NCBI RefSeq assembly: GCF_017696275.1
Contig: NZ_JAAORF010000001.1
Coordinates: 344,078-408,077 of the forward strand
Reading direction: 5' to 3'
Source: Prochlorococcus marinus XMU1405
Lineage (GTDB): Bacteria > Cyanobacteriota > Cyanobacteriia > PCC-6307 > Cyanobiaceae
DNA: 64,000 nt
In this document: positions 45,016 to 54,106 of the stretch, piece by piece
Numbering within the stretch: the stretch's first letter is position 1
How the letters are laid out: every line of letters begins with the position of its first letter
Notes under the pieces: model-generated
Database searches by the model: none
Told to the model about the DNA's origin: nothing
Seen by the model: the letters and a program-made list of their open reading frames with translations, nothing else
Program-made: the position numbers and the translations under genes

Positions 45016-45765
45016 GTGAAAGTTATTGGATCTGCAGCTAAGACAGTTTTTTATTTAAAAAAAATTCAGAGTCAATATCCAAGCTGGAGACTTCTTTACA
45101 AAATAAAATGTAAAAGTACCGAAAATGAGCTAACAAACCTGCTTGGATATTCTGAACTAAAGAGAAACAAGCCAGTAGCGATAATCGCAAGAGAACAGTT
45201 CTCAGGGTTTGGACAAAACTCAAGAACTTGGGTTTCTCCAAATGGCGGCATTTGGTTAAGTGCCGCTTACCCAATATTTTCAAAAGAATTTGCAAGTCAA
45301 ATATTTAATTTATCTTTAGGTGTTAAGTTATGTGAAATGCTTAGAGAAAAGAATATAAATGTTTGTTTGAAATGGCCAAATGATATTTTTTTTGGTTCAA
45401 AAAAGTTGATTGGATTTTTACCAAGGGTGATAACAAGAGGCAAAGAAATTATCTATGTAAGAGTAGGACTTGGTATGAATGTTTTAAATTACACTCCATC
45501 AGAGGGTATTTCATTATCAAAAGTACTTCAAACTAAGAATATTAATCAACATTATTGGACAGCCAAAGTTCTTAAAGCTTTTAATGATTCAATTAAATGT
45601 AATAAGAAGACAGAATATGTGATTAAATCTGCAAATAAGTTTCTTACTAAAAGTTTTTTGCCAAGTGGATATTGTCCTCACACATGGAAAATTAAAGATA
45701 TTGATTCCAATGGGAATTTAAGAATTGAAAATGAAACTCAACTTAAGGTAATTAGAAGTTTTTGA
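45016..45765 (+). CDS. birA: Biotin--[acetyl-CoA-carboxylase] ligase
   Basis: BirA attaches biotin to the carboxyl carrier protein of acetyl-CoA carboxylase. The 249 residues have the adenylate-binding region 'IIAREQFSGFGQNSRTWVSP' (a changed form of the usual GRGRxGR loop, with Q-N-S), 'GGIWLSAAYP', 'KWPNDIFF' and 'KLIGFLP', and a short C-terminal SH3-like part. No N-terminal helix-turn-helix repressor domain is present, so it is the monofunctional form. GTG start 45016. Confidence 0.87.
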   Translation: MKVIGSAAKTVFYLKKIQSQYPSWRLLYKIKCKSTENELTNLLGYSELKRNKPVAIIAREQFSGFGQNSRTWVSPNGGIWLSAAYPIFSKEFASQIFNLSLGVKLCEMLREKNINVCLKWPNDIFFGSKKLIGFLPRVITRGKEIIYVRVGLGMNVLNYTPSEGISLSKVLQTKNINQHYWTAKVLKAFNDSIKCNKKTEYVIKSANKFLTKSFLPSGYCPHTWKIKDIDSNGNLRIENETQLKVIRSF

Positions 45766-45767
45766 AT

Positions 45768-46454
45768 TTAATTAACTTTTAATTCAACTATTCTTCCATC
45801 TTTAAATTTAGCTATTTTTTTTGCGCGATTTGCAACTTCATCTTCATGGGTAACTAAAACTATAGTTATTCCTGATTCATGCAGCTTGTCAAACAGATCT
45901 AATACATCTTCAGTGGTTTTTGAATCTAGTGCTCCAGTAGGTTCGTCTGCTAATAAAATTGCAGGGTTATTGATAATAGCCCTTGCGATAGCAACTCGTT
46001 GTTGTTGACCTCCGGATAATTGGTTTGGACGATTATTCATCCTTTCTGAAAGGCCAACTTTTTTTAAGGCATTCTTACCTCGCTCTAATCTTTTTTCAGG
46101 ATCAATACCAGCATAAATCATCGGCAAAGTTACGTTTTCAAGTGCAGTTGCGTCTGATAGAAGATGAAATTGTTGAAAAACGAAGCCTAATTTTTGGTTA
46201 CGTATTTCTGCGAGCTCATCATCAGATAAATTCTCAACAGGAATACCATTTAATTTATAAATACCTTCAGATGGTCTATCTAAACATCCAATAATATTCA
46301 TAGCTGTACTTTTGCCTGAACCACTAGCTCCCATTACAGCTAAATAATCTCCTTTATAAATTTCTAAGTTTATGCTGTCTAAAGCTTTAACAGTTAGATC
46401 CTCTTTCCCATATGTTTTAGATATATTTTCTAAACTCGCAACTTTCTTAGACAT
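45768..46454 (-). CDS. ABC transporter ATPase, MacB/LolD/DevA type
   Basis: The 228 residues carry Walker A 'GASGSGKSTAMNIIG', Q-loop 'GFVFQQFHLL', signature 'LSGGQQQRVAIARAI', Walker B 'ILLADEPTGALDSKT' and H-loop 'LVTHEDEVA'. The 'NLSDDELAEIRNQKLGFVFQ' region is typical of the MacB/LolD exporters and of DevA in cyanobacteria. No matching permease lies beside it, so its partner is elsewhere. It lies downstream of ndhB on the same strand. Confidence 0.9.
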   Translation of the reverse strand: MSKKVASLENISKTYGKEDLTVKALDSINLEIYKGDYLAVMGASGSGKSTAMNIIGCLDRPSEGIYKLNGIPVENLSDDELAEIRNQKLGFVFQQFHLLSDATALENVTLPMIYAGIDPEKRLERGKNALKKVGLSERMNNRPNQLSGGQQQRVAIARAIINNPAILLADEPTGALDSKTTEDVLDLFDKLHESGITIVLVTHEDEVANRAKKIAKFKDGRIVELKVN

Positions 46455-46470
46455 TTATTGAAGAATTCTT

Positions 46471-47991
46471 CTAGGAAATATTGTTTGCTATAGCAATAAT
46501 ATCTTTTAGGAAAGGAGTTTCTGAAACTGCTGTATTAGCTAATTTAAAAAGAGGATTGGATAGGATTCCTCCAAGAGCAGTTACTGCGACACAAGTATAA
46601 AGTGCAATTCTCAAGGGAGGTAAACCTACAATTCCCCAATTAATTTCAGGATATGATTTGACTATTTCAGAAGCTTCCTGTGGTTCTTTAACTACCATCA
46701 TTTTTATCACTGAAATGTAGTAATAAATAGATATAACTGAAGTTACTAATCCAACTATTACTAATAGATATTGATGATTAGCCCAACCTGCAAAGAACAA
46801 GTATATCTTTCCAAAAAATCCTAACATTGGAGGTAGACCTCCAAGAGATAGAAGACAAAGGCTTAAGCCTAATGTAATGAGAGGATCTTTTTGGTAAAGT
46901 CCTGAGTAATCAAGAATTCTGTCAGAACCAGTTCTTAGTGAGAAAAGTATTACACAAGAAAATGCACCCAAATTCATAAACAAATATGCAGCCAAATATA
47001 AAACAGCTGCTGATAAACCATCTTGTGTGCCAGATACTATTCCAATCATTACAAATCCTGCTTGACCAATAGAACTGTAAGCCAGCATCCTTTTCATTGA
47101 GGTTTGAGCTAGAGCTACAACATTTCCTAGAGCCATGCTCAATATGGCCAAAATGGTAAATAAAAGTTTCCATTCTTCGTCAAAAGAAGAGAAAGTTGTG
47201 CTTAATATCCTTATTGCAAATGCAAAGCCTGCTGTTTTTGAACCAACAGATAAAAAAGCTACTACAGGTGTAGGTGAACCCTCATATACATCAGGAGTCC
47301 ATTGATGAAAGGGAACTGCAGCAATTTTAAATGCAACTGTTGATAAAACAAATACAAGAGCTAGTGATGTAATAAAGGATGGCTTATTGATAATTTCTAA
47401 ACCTATTGTTGCTAAATTTGTTGAACCACTTAATCCATAAAGAAAAGAGGATCCATACAAATAGACAGCAGCAGCCGCTGATCCAACAAGGAGGTATTTT
47501 AAAGCCGCTTCTGAACTTCTCGGATCTCTCTTGAGGTAACCAGAAAGTAAGTAACTTGCTACAGATAAAGTTTCCAGCGAAATAAATACACTAATAAGGT
47601 CAGTAGATCCACACAAAAGCATTGCACCAAGTGTGGCCGAAAGAACTATCGCGGCAAACTCGCCAATTGGGCTGCCACTTTGTTCTGTATAACGCCAACT
47701 TATAAGTAAAGATACTAAGGTTGATAAAGAAATTATTGCTCTAAATGCGATTGCTAAATTATCTGAATTAAAGGACCCAAGAAATGCGCTTTCTACCGGA
47801 TTACTCCATTGCAATGCCAAACTAACAAGAGAACTCCCAATTGATAAATAGCAAATTATTGGTGCCCATTTTGATGCAGTTTTTTCTCCAGCTAAATCTA
47901 CAAGAAGTGTTCCAACAATACCTAATAAAATAAAAGCCTCTGGAATAATGGCTTGAGCATTTAAATTAATTGTAAAGATTTCGTTGGGCAC
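46471..47991 (-). CDS. ndhB: NAD(P)H-quinone oxidoreductase subunit 2
   Basis: This proton-pumping membrane subunit belongs to the NDH-1 complex, which is used in respiration, cyclic electron flow and CO2 uptake. The 506 residues have about 13-14 spans. Characteristic parts are '[36 protein letters not shown]', '[38 protein letters not shown]' and '[22 protein letters not shown]'. The Lys in the broken helices is visible. It is a single-gene locus here, not next to other ndh genes. Confidence 0.96.
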   Translation of the reverse strand: MPNEIFTINLNAQAIIPEAFILLGIVGTLLVDLAGEKTASKWAPIICYLSIGSSLVSLALQWSNPVESAFLGSFNSDNLAIAFRAIISLSTLVSLLISWRYTEQSGSPIGEFAAIVLSATLGAMLLCGSTDLISVFISLETLSVASYLLSGYLKRDPRSSEAALKYLLVGSAAAAVYLYGSSFLYGLSGSTNLATIGLEIINKPSFITSLALVFVLSTVAFKIAAVPFHQWTPDVYEGSPTPVVAFLSVGSKTAGFAFAIRILSTTFSSFDEEWKLLFTILAILSMALGNVVALAQTSMKRMLAYSSIGQAGFVMIGIVSGTQDGLSAAVLYLAAYLFMNLGAFSCVILFSLRTGSDRILDYSGLYQKDPLITLGLSLCLLSLGGLPPMLGFFGKIYLFFAGWANHQYLLVIVGLVTSVISIYYYISVIKMMVVKEPQEASEIVKSYPEINWGIVGLPPLRIALYTCVAVTALGGILSNPLFKLANTAVSETPFLKDIIAIANNIS

Positions 47992-48166
47992 TTTATTAAA
48001 TTGGATTAAATTAGATGTTTGATTGTAAGGGTCTAAGAGTTAATCTTAACTTGATTATAATTTGTGGGTATGATTTTTGAAATTTTAAGAAGAAATTACT
48101 TGAAAAAGCTTCAAATAATCATAATATGCCCTAACTGAACAAAAACACCAATTTTTGAAATAAACC

Positions 48167-50773
48167 TTGGATCACACACTTGTTATTGTTGAAAGTCCCA
48201 CCAAAGCAAAAACCATAAGAAAGTTTTTGCCTTCTAATTATGAAGTTCTAGCTTCAATGGGACACGTAAGAGATCTTCCAAAAGGAGCTGCTGAAATACC
48301 TGCTGCGGTTAAAAAAGAAAAATGGTCAAGGATAGGAGTTAATACAACAGAAGATTTTGAACCACTTTATATAGTTCCAAAAGATAAGAAAAAGGTTGTT
48401 AAAGAGTTAAAAGATGCATTGAAAGGTGCGACCCAGCTATTACTGGCAACTGATGAAGATAGAGAGGGAGAGAGTATTAGCTGGCATCTCCTGCAAATAC
48501 TTAAGCCAAAAATACCAACTAAGAGAATGGTTTTTCATGAAATTACGAAAAAGGCAATTAATAAAGCTTTAGACCAAACAAGAGAAATTGATATGGAACT
48601 TGTTCAGGCTCAAGAAACAAGAAGAATCTTGGATAGGCTTTTTGGATATGAATTATCCCCTTTACTTTGGAAGAAGGTAGCACCCCGATTATCTGCTGGT
48701 CGTGTTCAATCAGTTTCTGTAAGACTTCTTGTTAGGAGAGAGAGAGAAAGAAGATCCTTCAAAAAAGCTAGTTACTGGGGGATTAAAGCTTCCCTAGTAA
48801 AAGATAATGTTACTTTCGAAACTAAGTTATTTAGTTTAAATGGTCAAAGAATTTCTAATGGTTCTGATTTCGATGAACAGACCGGCAAATTAAAACAAGG
48901 AAATAAATCTCTAATAATTGGAGAAGAAAAAGTAAATGACTTATTGAAGATTTTTTCCTCTGAGAATTGGTTAGTCTCAAAAATAGAAAAAAAACCATCT
49001 ACTCGTAAGCCAGTTCCTCCATTTACAACTAGTACATTGCAACAAGAAGCAAACAGGAAGCTTCGTTTGTCTGCAAGAGAAACAATGAGATGTGCCCAAG
49101 GCCTATATGAGAGAGGGTTCATAACATATATGAGGACTGATTCGGTCCATCTTTCCGAACAAGCTACAAAAGCTGCTAGAGAATGTGTCAGCTCTATGTA
49201 TGGAAAAGAATATTTATCTAACTCACCAAGACAATTTAGTTCAACTGCAAGAAATGCTCAAGAAGCACACGAAGCAATTAGGCCTGCAGGTGAGGTCTTT
49301 AAAACACCAAAGGAAACAAATCTAACTGGTAGAGACTTATCTCTTTACGATTTGATTTGGAAAAGAACTGTAGCTAGTCAAATGGCGGAAGCTAGGCTAA
49401 CAATGATTAATGCTGAAATTAGTGTGGGGGACGGATTATTTAAATCGAGTGGGAAAAGTATTGATTTCCCAGGATTCTTCAGAGCTTATGTTGAGGGAAG
49501 TGATGACCCAAGCTCATCCCTTGAACAACAGGAAATTATTCTCCCAAACTTAACTACCGGAATATGTCTTGAAGTTACTAATAAGGAATCTACTTTTCAT
49601 GAAACTAAACCGCCCGCAAGATATACAGAGGCTGCATTAGTTAAAGTTCTTGAAAAAGAAGGGATTGGAAGACCATCTACCTATGCAAGCATTATTGGGA
49701 CAATTGTGGATAGAGGCTATGCAAATATATCTTCCAATACTTTAGCTCCAACGTTTACAGCTTTTGCTGTTACTGCTCTTTTAGAAGAACATTTTCCTGA
49801 TTTGGTTGATACAACTTTTACTGCAAAAATGGAATCTTCATTGGATGAAATATCTTCAGGTAATCTTGAGTGGCTACCATACCTTGAGACTTTCTATAAA
49901 GGTAAAAATGGTCTTGAGGTAAAAGTTCAGAAAACAGAGGGTGATATTGATGGTAAAGCTTATAGACAAGTTGATTTCGAAGACCTTCCTTGCGTAGTCA
50001 GAATAGGCTCGAACGGACCTTGGCTTGAGGGTACAAAAATTGATGAATCTGGCAACGAAATTCAGGCTAAAGGGAACCTTCCAATGGATATTACTCCTGG
50101 AGATTTAGATATAAAGCAAGTTGATCAAATTTTAAGTGGCCCATCAGATCTTGGAACTGATCCGAAAACTGGGGAAAAAGTCTTTTTAAGATTTGGCCGT
50201 TATGGACCTTACGTACAGTTGGGAAATAATGATCAAGATAAAGCTAAACCAAGAAGAGCTTCATTACCCAAAGAGTTGAAAACTGATGATCTAACCCTAG
50301 ATGAGGCTCTTGTACTTTTAAGTTTGCCTAGATTGTTAGGAGCTCATCCTGAAGGAGGAGTTGTTGAGGCTGATAGAGGAAGATTTGGCCCTTATATTAA
50401 ATGGATTAAAAATGAAAATGAATCTGAAAATAGATCCTTAAAGAAAGAGGATGATGTTTTTATAATTGATATTAAACGAGCATTAGAAATTCTTGCGATG
50501 CCAAAAATGGGTAGAGGTGGTCAAGAGGTACTTAAAGACTTTGGAAAACCGAAAGAATTTAAAGAAAAAATTCAAATATTAAATGGAAGATATGGCGTAT
50601 ATTTAAAATGTGGAAAAACTAATGTTTCGATTGCCAAAGATACTGACATAGAAAAATTTACTATTGATGACGCAGTATCTCTTTTAGAAGAAAAACTAAA
50701 AGATAAAAAAGGCGTAATTTTAAAAAAAACAAAGATTAGTAATAAAAAAACTATAAGGAAAAAGAAAAGTTAG
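48167..50773 (+). CDS. topA: DNA topoisomerase I
   Basis: TopA relaxes negative supercoils. The 868 residues start with the Toprim domain ('TLVIVESPTKAKTIRKFL', 'LATDEDREGESISWHL'), then the active-site tyrosine motif 'GFITYMRTDSVHLSEQA', 'EGIGRPSTYASIIGTI', and a C-terminal region with repeats ('GRYGPYVQLGNND', 'GRFGPYIKW', 'GRYGVYLKCG') plus a lysine tail, as typical for cyanobacteria. TTG start at 48167, after a 175-base spacer from the divergent ndhB. Confidence 0.97.
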   Translation: MDHTLVIVESPTKAKTIRKFLPSNYEVLASMGHVRDLPKGAAEIPAAVKKEKWSRIGVNTTEDFEPLYIVPKDKKKVVKELKDALKGATQLLLATDEDREGESISWHLLQILKPKIPTKRMVFHEITKKAINKALDQTREIDMELVQAQETRRILDRLFGYELSPLLWKKVAPRLSAGRVQSVSVRLLVRRERERRSFKKASYWGIKASLVKDNVTFETKLFSLNGQRISNGSDFDEQTGKLKQGNKSLIIGEEKVNDLLKIFSSENWLVSKIEKKPSTRKPVPPFTTSTLQQEANRKLRLSARETMRCAQGLYERGFITYMRTDSVHLSEQATKAARECVSSMYGKEYLSNSPRQFSSTARNAQEAHEAIRPAGEVFKTPKETNLTGRDLSLYDLIWKRTVASQMAEARLTMINAEISVGDGLFKSSGKSIDFPGFFRAYVEGSDDPSSSLEQQEIILPNLTTGICLEVTNKESTFHETKPPARYTEAALVKVLEKEGIGRPSTYASIIGTIVDRGYANISSNTLAPTFTAFAVTALLEEHFPDLVDTTFTAKMESSLDEISSGNLEWLPYLETFYKGKNGLEVKVQKTEGDIDGKAYRQVDFEDLPCVVRIGSNGPWLEGTKIDESGNEIQAKGNLPMDITPGDLDIKQVDQILSGPSDLGTDPKTGEKVFLRFGRYGPYVQLGNNDQDKAKPRRASLPKELKTDDLTLDEALVLLSLPRLLGAHPEGGVVEADRGRFGPYIKWIKNENESENRSLKKEDDVFIIDIKRALEILAMPKMGRGGQEVLKDFGKPKEFKEKIQILNGRYGVYLKCGKTNVSIAKDTDIEKFTIDDAVSLLEEKLKDKKGVILKKTKISNKKTIRKKKS

Positions 50774-50778
50774 AAAAT

Positions 50779-51282
50779 ATGATTCTTAAAAAAAAAGAAC
50801 TTTTTTTATTAATTTTTTTAATTTTCTTGCAATCATGCTCTGGAGGTAGGATTGGTAATTTTCTTGAAAGTAGTTTTAATGATTTAGAAAAAAAAAGCAA
50901 AAATGAAGATTTACAAAATAACTTTTTATATAAAAACAATATAAATTTAGAAAAAGAAAACAAAAAATTTGATGATAAAAAAAATAAAAAGATTAAAAAA
51001 GTAGAAAAGCCAAAAAATGTTTCAGAAAATAAAAACGATATAAATTTAGAAAAAGAAAACAAAAAATTTGATGATAAAAAAAATAAAAAAATTAAGAATC
51101 TTTCAAAAAAAAGAAATATTGATCTTCAATCTTACAAAATAATATTCATCTTAAAAGATGTAGATCCCAAAGATCCTACTGAAGAGTTAAGTTCCATATT
51201 AAGTAATTCTGAGGTAAATTTTGAAATAGAAAAGATTGAACGTATCTTGGATTCAAAAAATAAAAGTACTAATAAAAATTAA
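50779..51282 (+). CDS. Lipoprotein-like protein with internal direct repeats
   Basis: The 167-residue protein begins with a signal peptide (MILKKKELFLLIFLIFLQSC) ending in a lipobox 'LQSC' followed by 'SGG', so it is probably a lipid-anchored envelope protein. The next 90 residues are very lysine-rich and contain two copies of an approximately 19-residue unit starting INLEKENKKF, encoded by two 56-base direct repeats differing at one base. The C-terminal 40 residues ('IIFILKDVDPKDPTEELSSIL') look like a small folded domain. No family is recognised. It starts five bases after topA. Confidence 0.65.
   Translation: MILKKKELFLLIFLIFLQSCSGGRIGNFLESSFNDLEKKSKNEDLQNNFLYKNNINLEKENKKFDDKKNKKIKKVEKPKNVSENKNDINLEKENKKFDDKKNKKIKNLSKKRNIDLQSYKIIFILKDVDPKDPTEELSSILSNSEVNFEIEKIERILDSKNKSTNKN
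50941..51095 (+). repeat. 56-bp direct repeat pair inside the lipoprotein gene
   Basis: Positions 50941-50996 and 51040-51095 are the same but for one base. The copies are 99 bases apart, so the reading frame is kept. They encode a lysine/asparagine-rich segment. Near-identity at synonymous positions points to a recent duplication or ongoing conversion. Confidence 0.9.
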
Positions 51283-51300
51283 TTAAAATATTCAATAGTA

Positions 51301-51939
51301 ATGAAAATAACAACAAAAACTGAAGCATTAAATATTGTCGAGACATCTTATTTAGCATCTCTTTCATCTTTGTTATGGGTTGCATTATATTATTTACCAA
51401 TTGGGGGAGCTTTATTAAGGTTGATTTTACCTCTCCCAATGATCATGTTGCACTTGAGAAGAGGAACTAAAACTGCATTGGAAGGACTCCTAATACAATT
51501 TCTACTTTTATTTATAATAATGGGTCCTGTTAGAGGAACTTTATTTTTATTTCCTTATGGGATCTTGGCTTTTTGGTTGGGCTGGTGTTGGTTAAGAAAA
51601 AAAAGTTGGAGATTTAGTTTGACTGTAGGAGTTATTATTGGATCACTTGGCTTTTTCCTACGAGTAATAGCATTATCTACATTGGTTGGTGATAATCTTT
51701 GGGTGTTAATTACAAGAGCAAGTTATGGTCTACTAGAAAATTTCATTGGATTATTAAATTTACCTTTTTCTCCTTCAATTTTAAGTATCCAATTATGTGC
51801 AATTTTTTTAATAATTTTTCAAGAAATAGTTTATGTTTTAACGGTACATGTAGTTGCATATTCTCTGTTCCCAAGATTTAAATTAAATATCCCAGATCCT
51901 CCAAAATTTCTAAATAGCTTAGTTGATTTAAATAATTAA
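51301..51939 (+). CDS. DUF2232 membrane protein
   Basis: This 212-residue integral membrane protein has about five or six spans ('SLLWVALYYLPIGGALLRLILPLPMIMLHLRRG', 'LLLFIIMGPVRGTLFLFPYGILAFWLGW', 'VIIGSLGFFLRVIALSTL', 'SIQLCAIFLIIFQEIVYVLTVHVVA'). This matches the cyanobacterial DUF2232 group, distantly related to YbaF/S-component-like membrane proteins. The function is unknown. It lies between the lipoprotein and the cobT homologue, only 10-20 bases from each, so the three are likely one operon. Confidence 0.8.
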   Translation: MKITTKTEALNIVETSYLASLSSLLWVALYYLPIGGALLRLILPLPMIMLHLRRGTKTALEGLLIQFLLLFIIMGPVRGTLFLFPYGILAFWLGWCWLRKKSWRFSLTVGVIIGSLGFFLRVIALSTLVGDNLWVLITRASYGLLENFIGLLNLPFSPSILSIQLCAIFLIIFQEIVYVLTVHVVAYSLFPRFKLNIPDPPKFLNSLVDLNN

Positions 51940-51949
51940 AAAAGTAAAA

Positions 51950-53107
51950 ATGTATAGTACAGAATTAGGGATAAATTTTTTTGGTAATGAATCCAATAAA
52001 AAAAGACAACTTAATAAGATAGAAATACTGAAAAAAAATATTAATAATTTCAAAATATTTCTTGTAATTGCAGGCACTAGTACATCTCAAATTTCAGGAA
52101 TTTCCGCTGCAGGTATTAATGCAAAATCAAGGCGAACAACTGCGCTCGCAGATGCCGAATTTTTTCTCAATGGTGCTTCAAAAGATCATAAATATAAATT
52201 GCCTCTTCTCAATGCAGGAGTAACTCCGGCCCTAATAAGTCATGTTTGTTTAAAGCTTATAAATATTTATCCAGTTATTGTTCCTCTGGGAATAGGAGCA
52301 AAGCCTTATTTTAACCATTTGGTTGTAGAAGATAGAGATTTGGGGCCATCAAATTGTCTTACTACTGGTAAATCGATGACCAAAGAGAGAGTTTTAAATC
52401 TCTATGAAAAAGGTCTTGCGACAGGAAGATCCTCAAAACAACCCATCTTAATTTCTGAATCTGTACCAGGGGGAACCACAACTGCTCAGGCAGTAATGGA
52501 AGCTTTTGGTTTGCGTGTGTCTAATTTAGTAGGGAGTAGTTTATTTAAAGCGCCAAGAGAACTAAGAAGAAAAGTAGTTCAAAAAGGATTGTTAAATGCA
52601 AAACTAAAGACTGATTTTGACCCTTTTGATGTTATAGCGGCGGTAGGTGATCCTTTCCAAGCTTTCTCAATGGGTCTATTAATTGGTGCTAGGTTAGCAA
52701 AACAACCTGTTATGTTGTCTGGTGGAAGTCAGATGTTAGCGATCATTTTGCTCGTATTAGAATTCTTAGATGTAAAAAATCAACATGACTTTATTGAAGA
52801 TGTTTTTATTGCTACAACTGGGTGGCTTGTGAAAGATAATTCTCTAAATGATTTATTAAATTTAATTAATGAAAAATATGATGTAGAGTTGTTAGGCTTA
52901 GCAAGTCCTTTAAATTTCAAATCTTCAAAATACAAAGAATTGAAGGATTATGAACTAGGACATGTAAAAGAAGGTGTAGGTGCTGGTGGAATATCATTGC
53001 TTGCTTTCTTGCATGGATTTAAAAATGAAGAAATAGTTTCATTGTGTCAACAAAATCTGGAAATGATGAAGGGCCTAGGTCAAATTTCTTTAGAGAAGGA
53101 TTGCTGA
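51950..53107 (+). CDS. CobT-family (nicotinate-nucleotide) phosphoribosyltransferase homologue
   Basis: The 385 residues belong to the TIGR00303/UPF0284 group of CobT homologues. Relatives transfer phosphoribosyl from nicotinate mononucleotide to the lower-ligand base of cobamides. Visible blocks are 'IAGTSTSQISGISAAGINAKSRRTTALADAEFF' (spread over about 33 residues), 'VIVPLGIGAKPYF', 'SVPGGTTTAQAVMEAFGLRV' and 'MLSGGSQMLAI'. Because Prochlorococcus makes pseudocobalamin, with adenine as lower ligand, the base used may differ from dimethylbenzimidazole. The start is ATG 51950; it abuts the next gene. Confidence 0.82.
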   Translation: MYSTELGINFFGNESNKKRQLNKIEILKKNINNFKIFLVIAGTSTSQISGISAAGINAKSRRTTALADAEFFLNGASKDHKYKLPLLNAGVTPALISHVCLKLINIYPVIVPLGIGAKPYFNHLVVEDRDLGPSNCLTTGKSMTKERVLNLYEKGLATGRSSKQPILISESVPGGTTTAQAVMEAFGLRVSNLVGSSLFKAPRELRRKVVQKGLLNAKLKTDFDPFDVIAAVGDPFQAFSMGLLIGARLAKQPVMLSGGSQMLAIILLVLEFLDVKNQHDFIEDVFIATTGWLVKDNSLNDLLNLINEKYDVELLGLASPLNFKSSKYKELKDYELGHVKEGVGAGGISLLAFLHGFKNEEIVSLCQQNLEMMKGLGQISLEKDC

Positions 53108-54106
53108 ATGTTTTCAAAATTTGCAACCAGAAGAGAGTTTTTAAATTGTGGTAAGCTTTCGCTTTTATTTCTCTTAAACTCTTGCAGTAATACTCCTAAT
53201 AAAGTAAAAATTTCACTTCAAAATTCTTTTTATCCAGAATCTTTTAAAGATACGATTCCAAAAGATTGGAATCAGGAAAAAATTAATTTTGAAAGTATCC
53301 AGTTACAAAAAAATAGAAATGAAATTTTCAATTCTGAATTTACTTTGATAAACGATGGATGGATTACTAGTATAGATTTTAATGAATTTGAAAAAATAAA
53401 TGATTATCCACTAATCGAAAATTTGGATAAGAGATCAATAGATTTTTTAGGAAGTTTTAATCAAAATCAGAGAAATAAATTATTTCCTATTGGCGTAGTG
53501 CCTTATACAATTATCATTAAAAATAATAAAGAGTTTATAAATTCAGCTAGAACTTCTTGGGATTTTCTTCTTTCTAAAAAATTAACTGGGAAAATCATTT
53601 TTCCACAAAGTCCCAGAATAATATTGTCAATTGCTCAAAAAATTAATTCATCTAATTCTTTAAAAAAACTCAAAAGCCAAGCAATGTTATTTGATGATAA
53701 AAATATGCTCAATTGGTTGATTAATACTGATGCTAGTGTCGCAATAGTTCCTTATAGTCTCTGCTCAAAATATTTAAAAATAGATCCAAGGCTTTCCTTA
53801 GTTTTCCCAAGCCAAGGAGTACCTTTGATGTGGCATTTTATACTTAGTAGATCAAATCTTAATAGTGCAATATTAATTAAATGGATTAAATCTTTAGAAA
53901 ATAAATCAATAATAGATAAATTAGTAAGCCAGGGTTGGTATCTGCCATTCAATAATGATTATTTACAAAGTAAATATAAAGCTGAGACGTTTCCCATCTC
54001 AGGGCCTTCTGAACAATGTTGGGGAAATAGTTGGTCTTTCCCGGTCCTAACAAATGAACAAAAAATTAATTTTAAAAATTTCTGGAATGAGTCTTTAACC
54101 CCATAA
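53108..54106 (+). CDS. Tat-exported, lipoprotein-like solute-binding protein
   Basis: The 332-residue protein begins with a twin-arginine motif (TRREFL) followed by a short hydrophobic stretch and a lipobox 'LLNSCSN', so it is probably exported folded by Tat and lipid-anchored. The rest resembles a periplasmic binding protein of family 1 ('GVVPYTIIIKNNKEF', 'SWDFLLSKKLTGKIIFPQSPRIILSIAQ', 'ASVAIVPYSLC'). No transporter genes are adjacent; a polyamine or other organic substrate is possible. Its 3' end overlaps the converging aldo/keto reductase gene by 12 bases. Confidence 0.7.
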   Translation: MFSKFATRREFLNCGKLSLLFLLNSCSNTPNKVKISLQNSFYPESFKDTIPKDWNQEKINFESIQLQKNRNEIFNSEFTLINDGWITSIDFNEFEKINDYPLIENLDKRSIDFLGSFNQNQRNKLFPIGVVPYTIIIKNNKEFINSARTSWDFLLSKKLTGKIIFPQSPRIILSIAQKINSSNSLKKLKSQAMLFDDKNMLNWLINTDASVAIVPYSLCSKYLKIDPRLSLVFPSQGVPLMWHFILSRSNLNSAILIKWIKSLENKSIIDKLVSQGWYLPFNNDYLQSKYKAETFPISGPSEQCWGNSWSFPVLTNEQKINFKNFWNESLTP

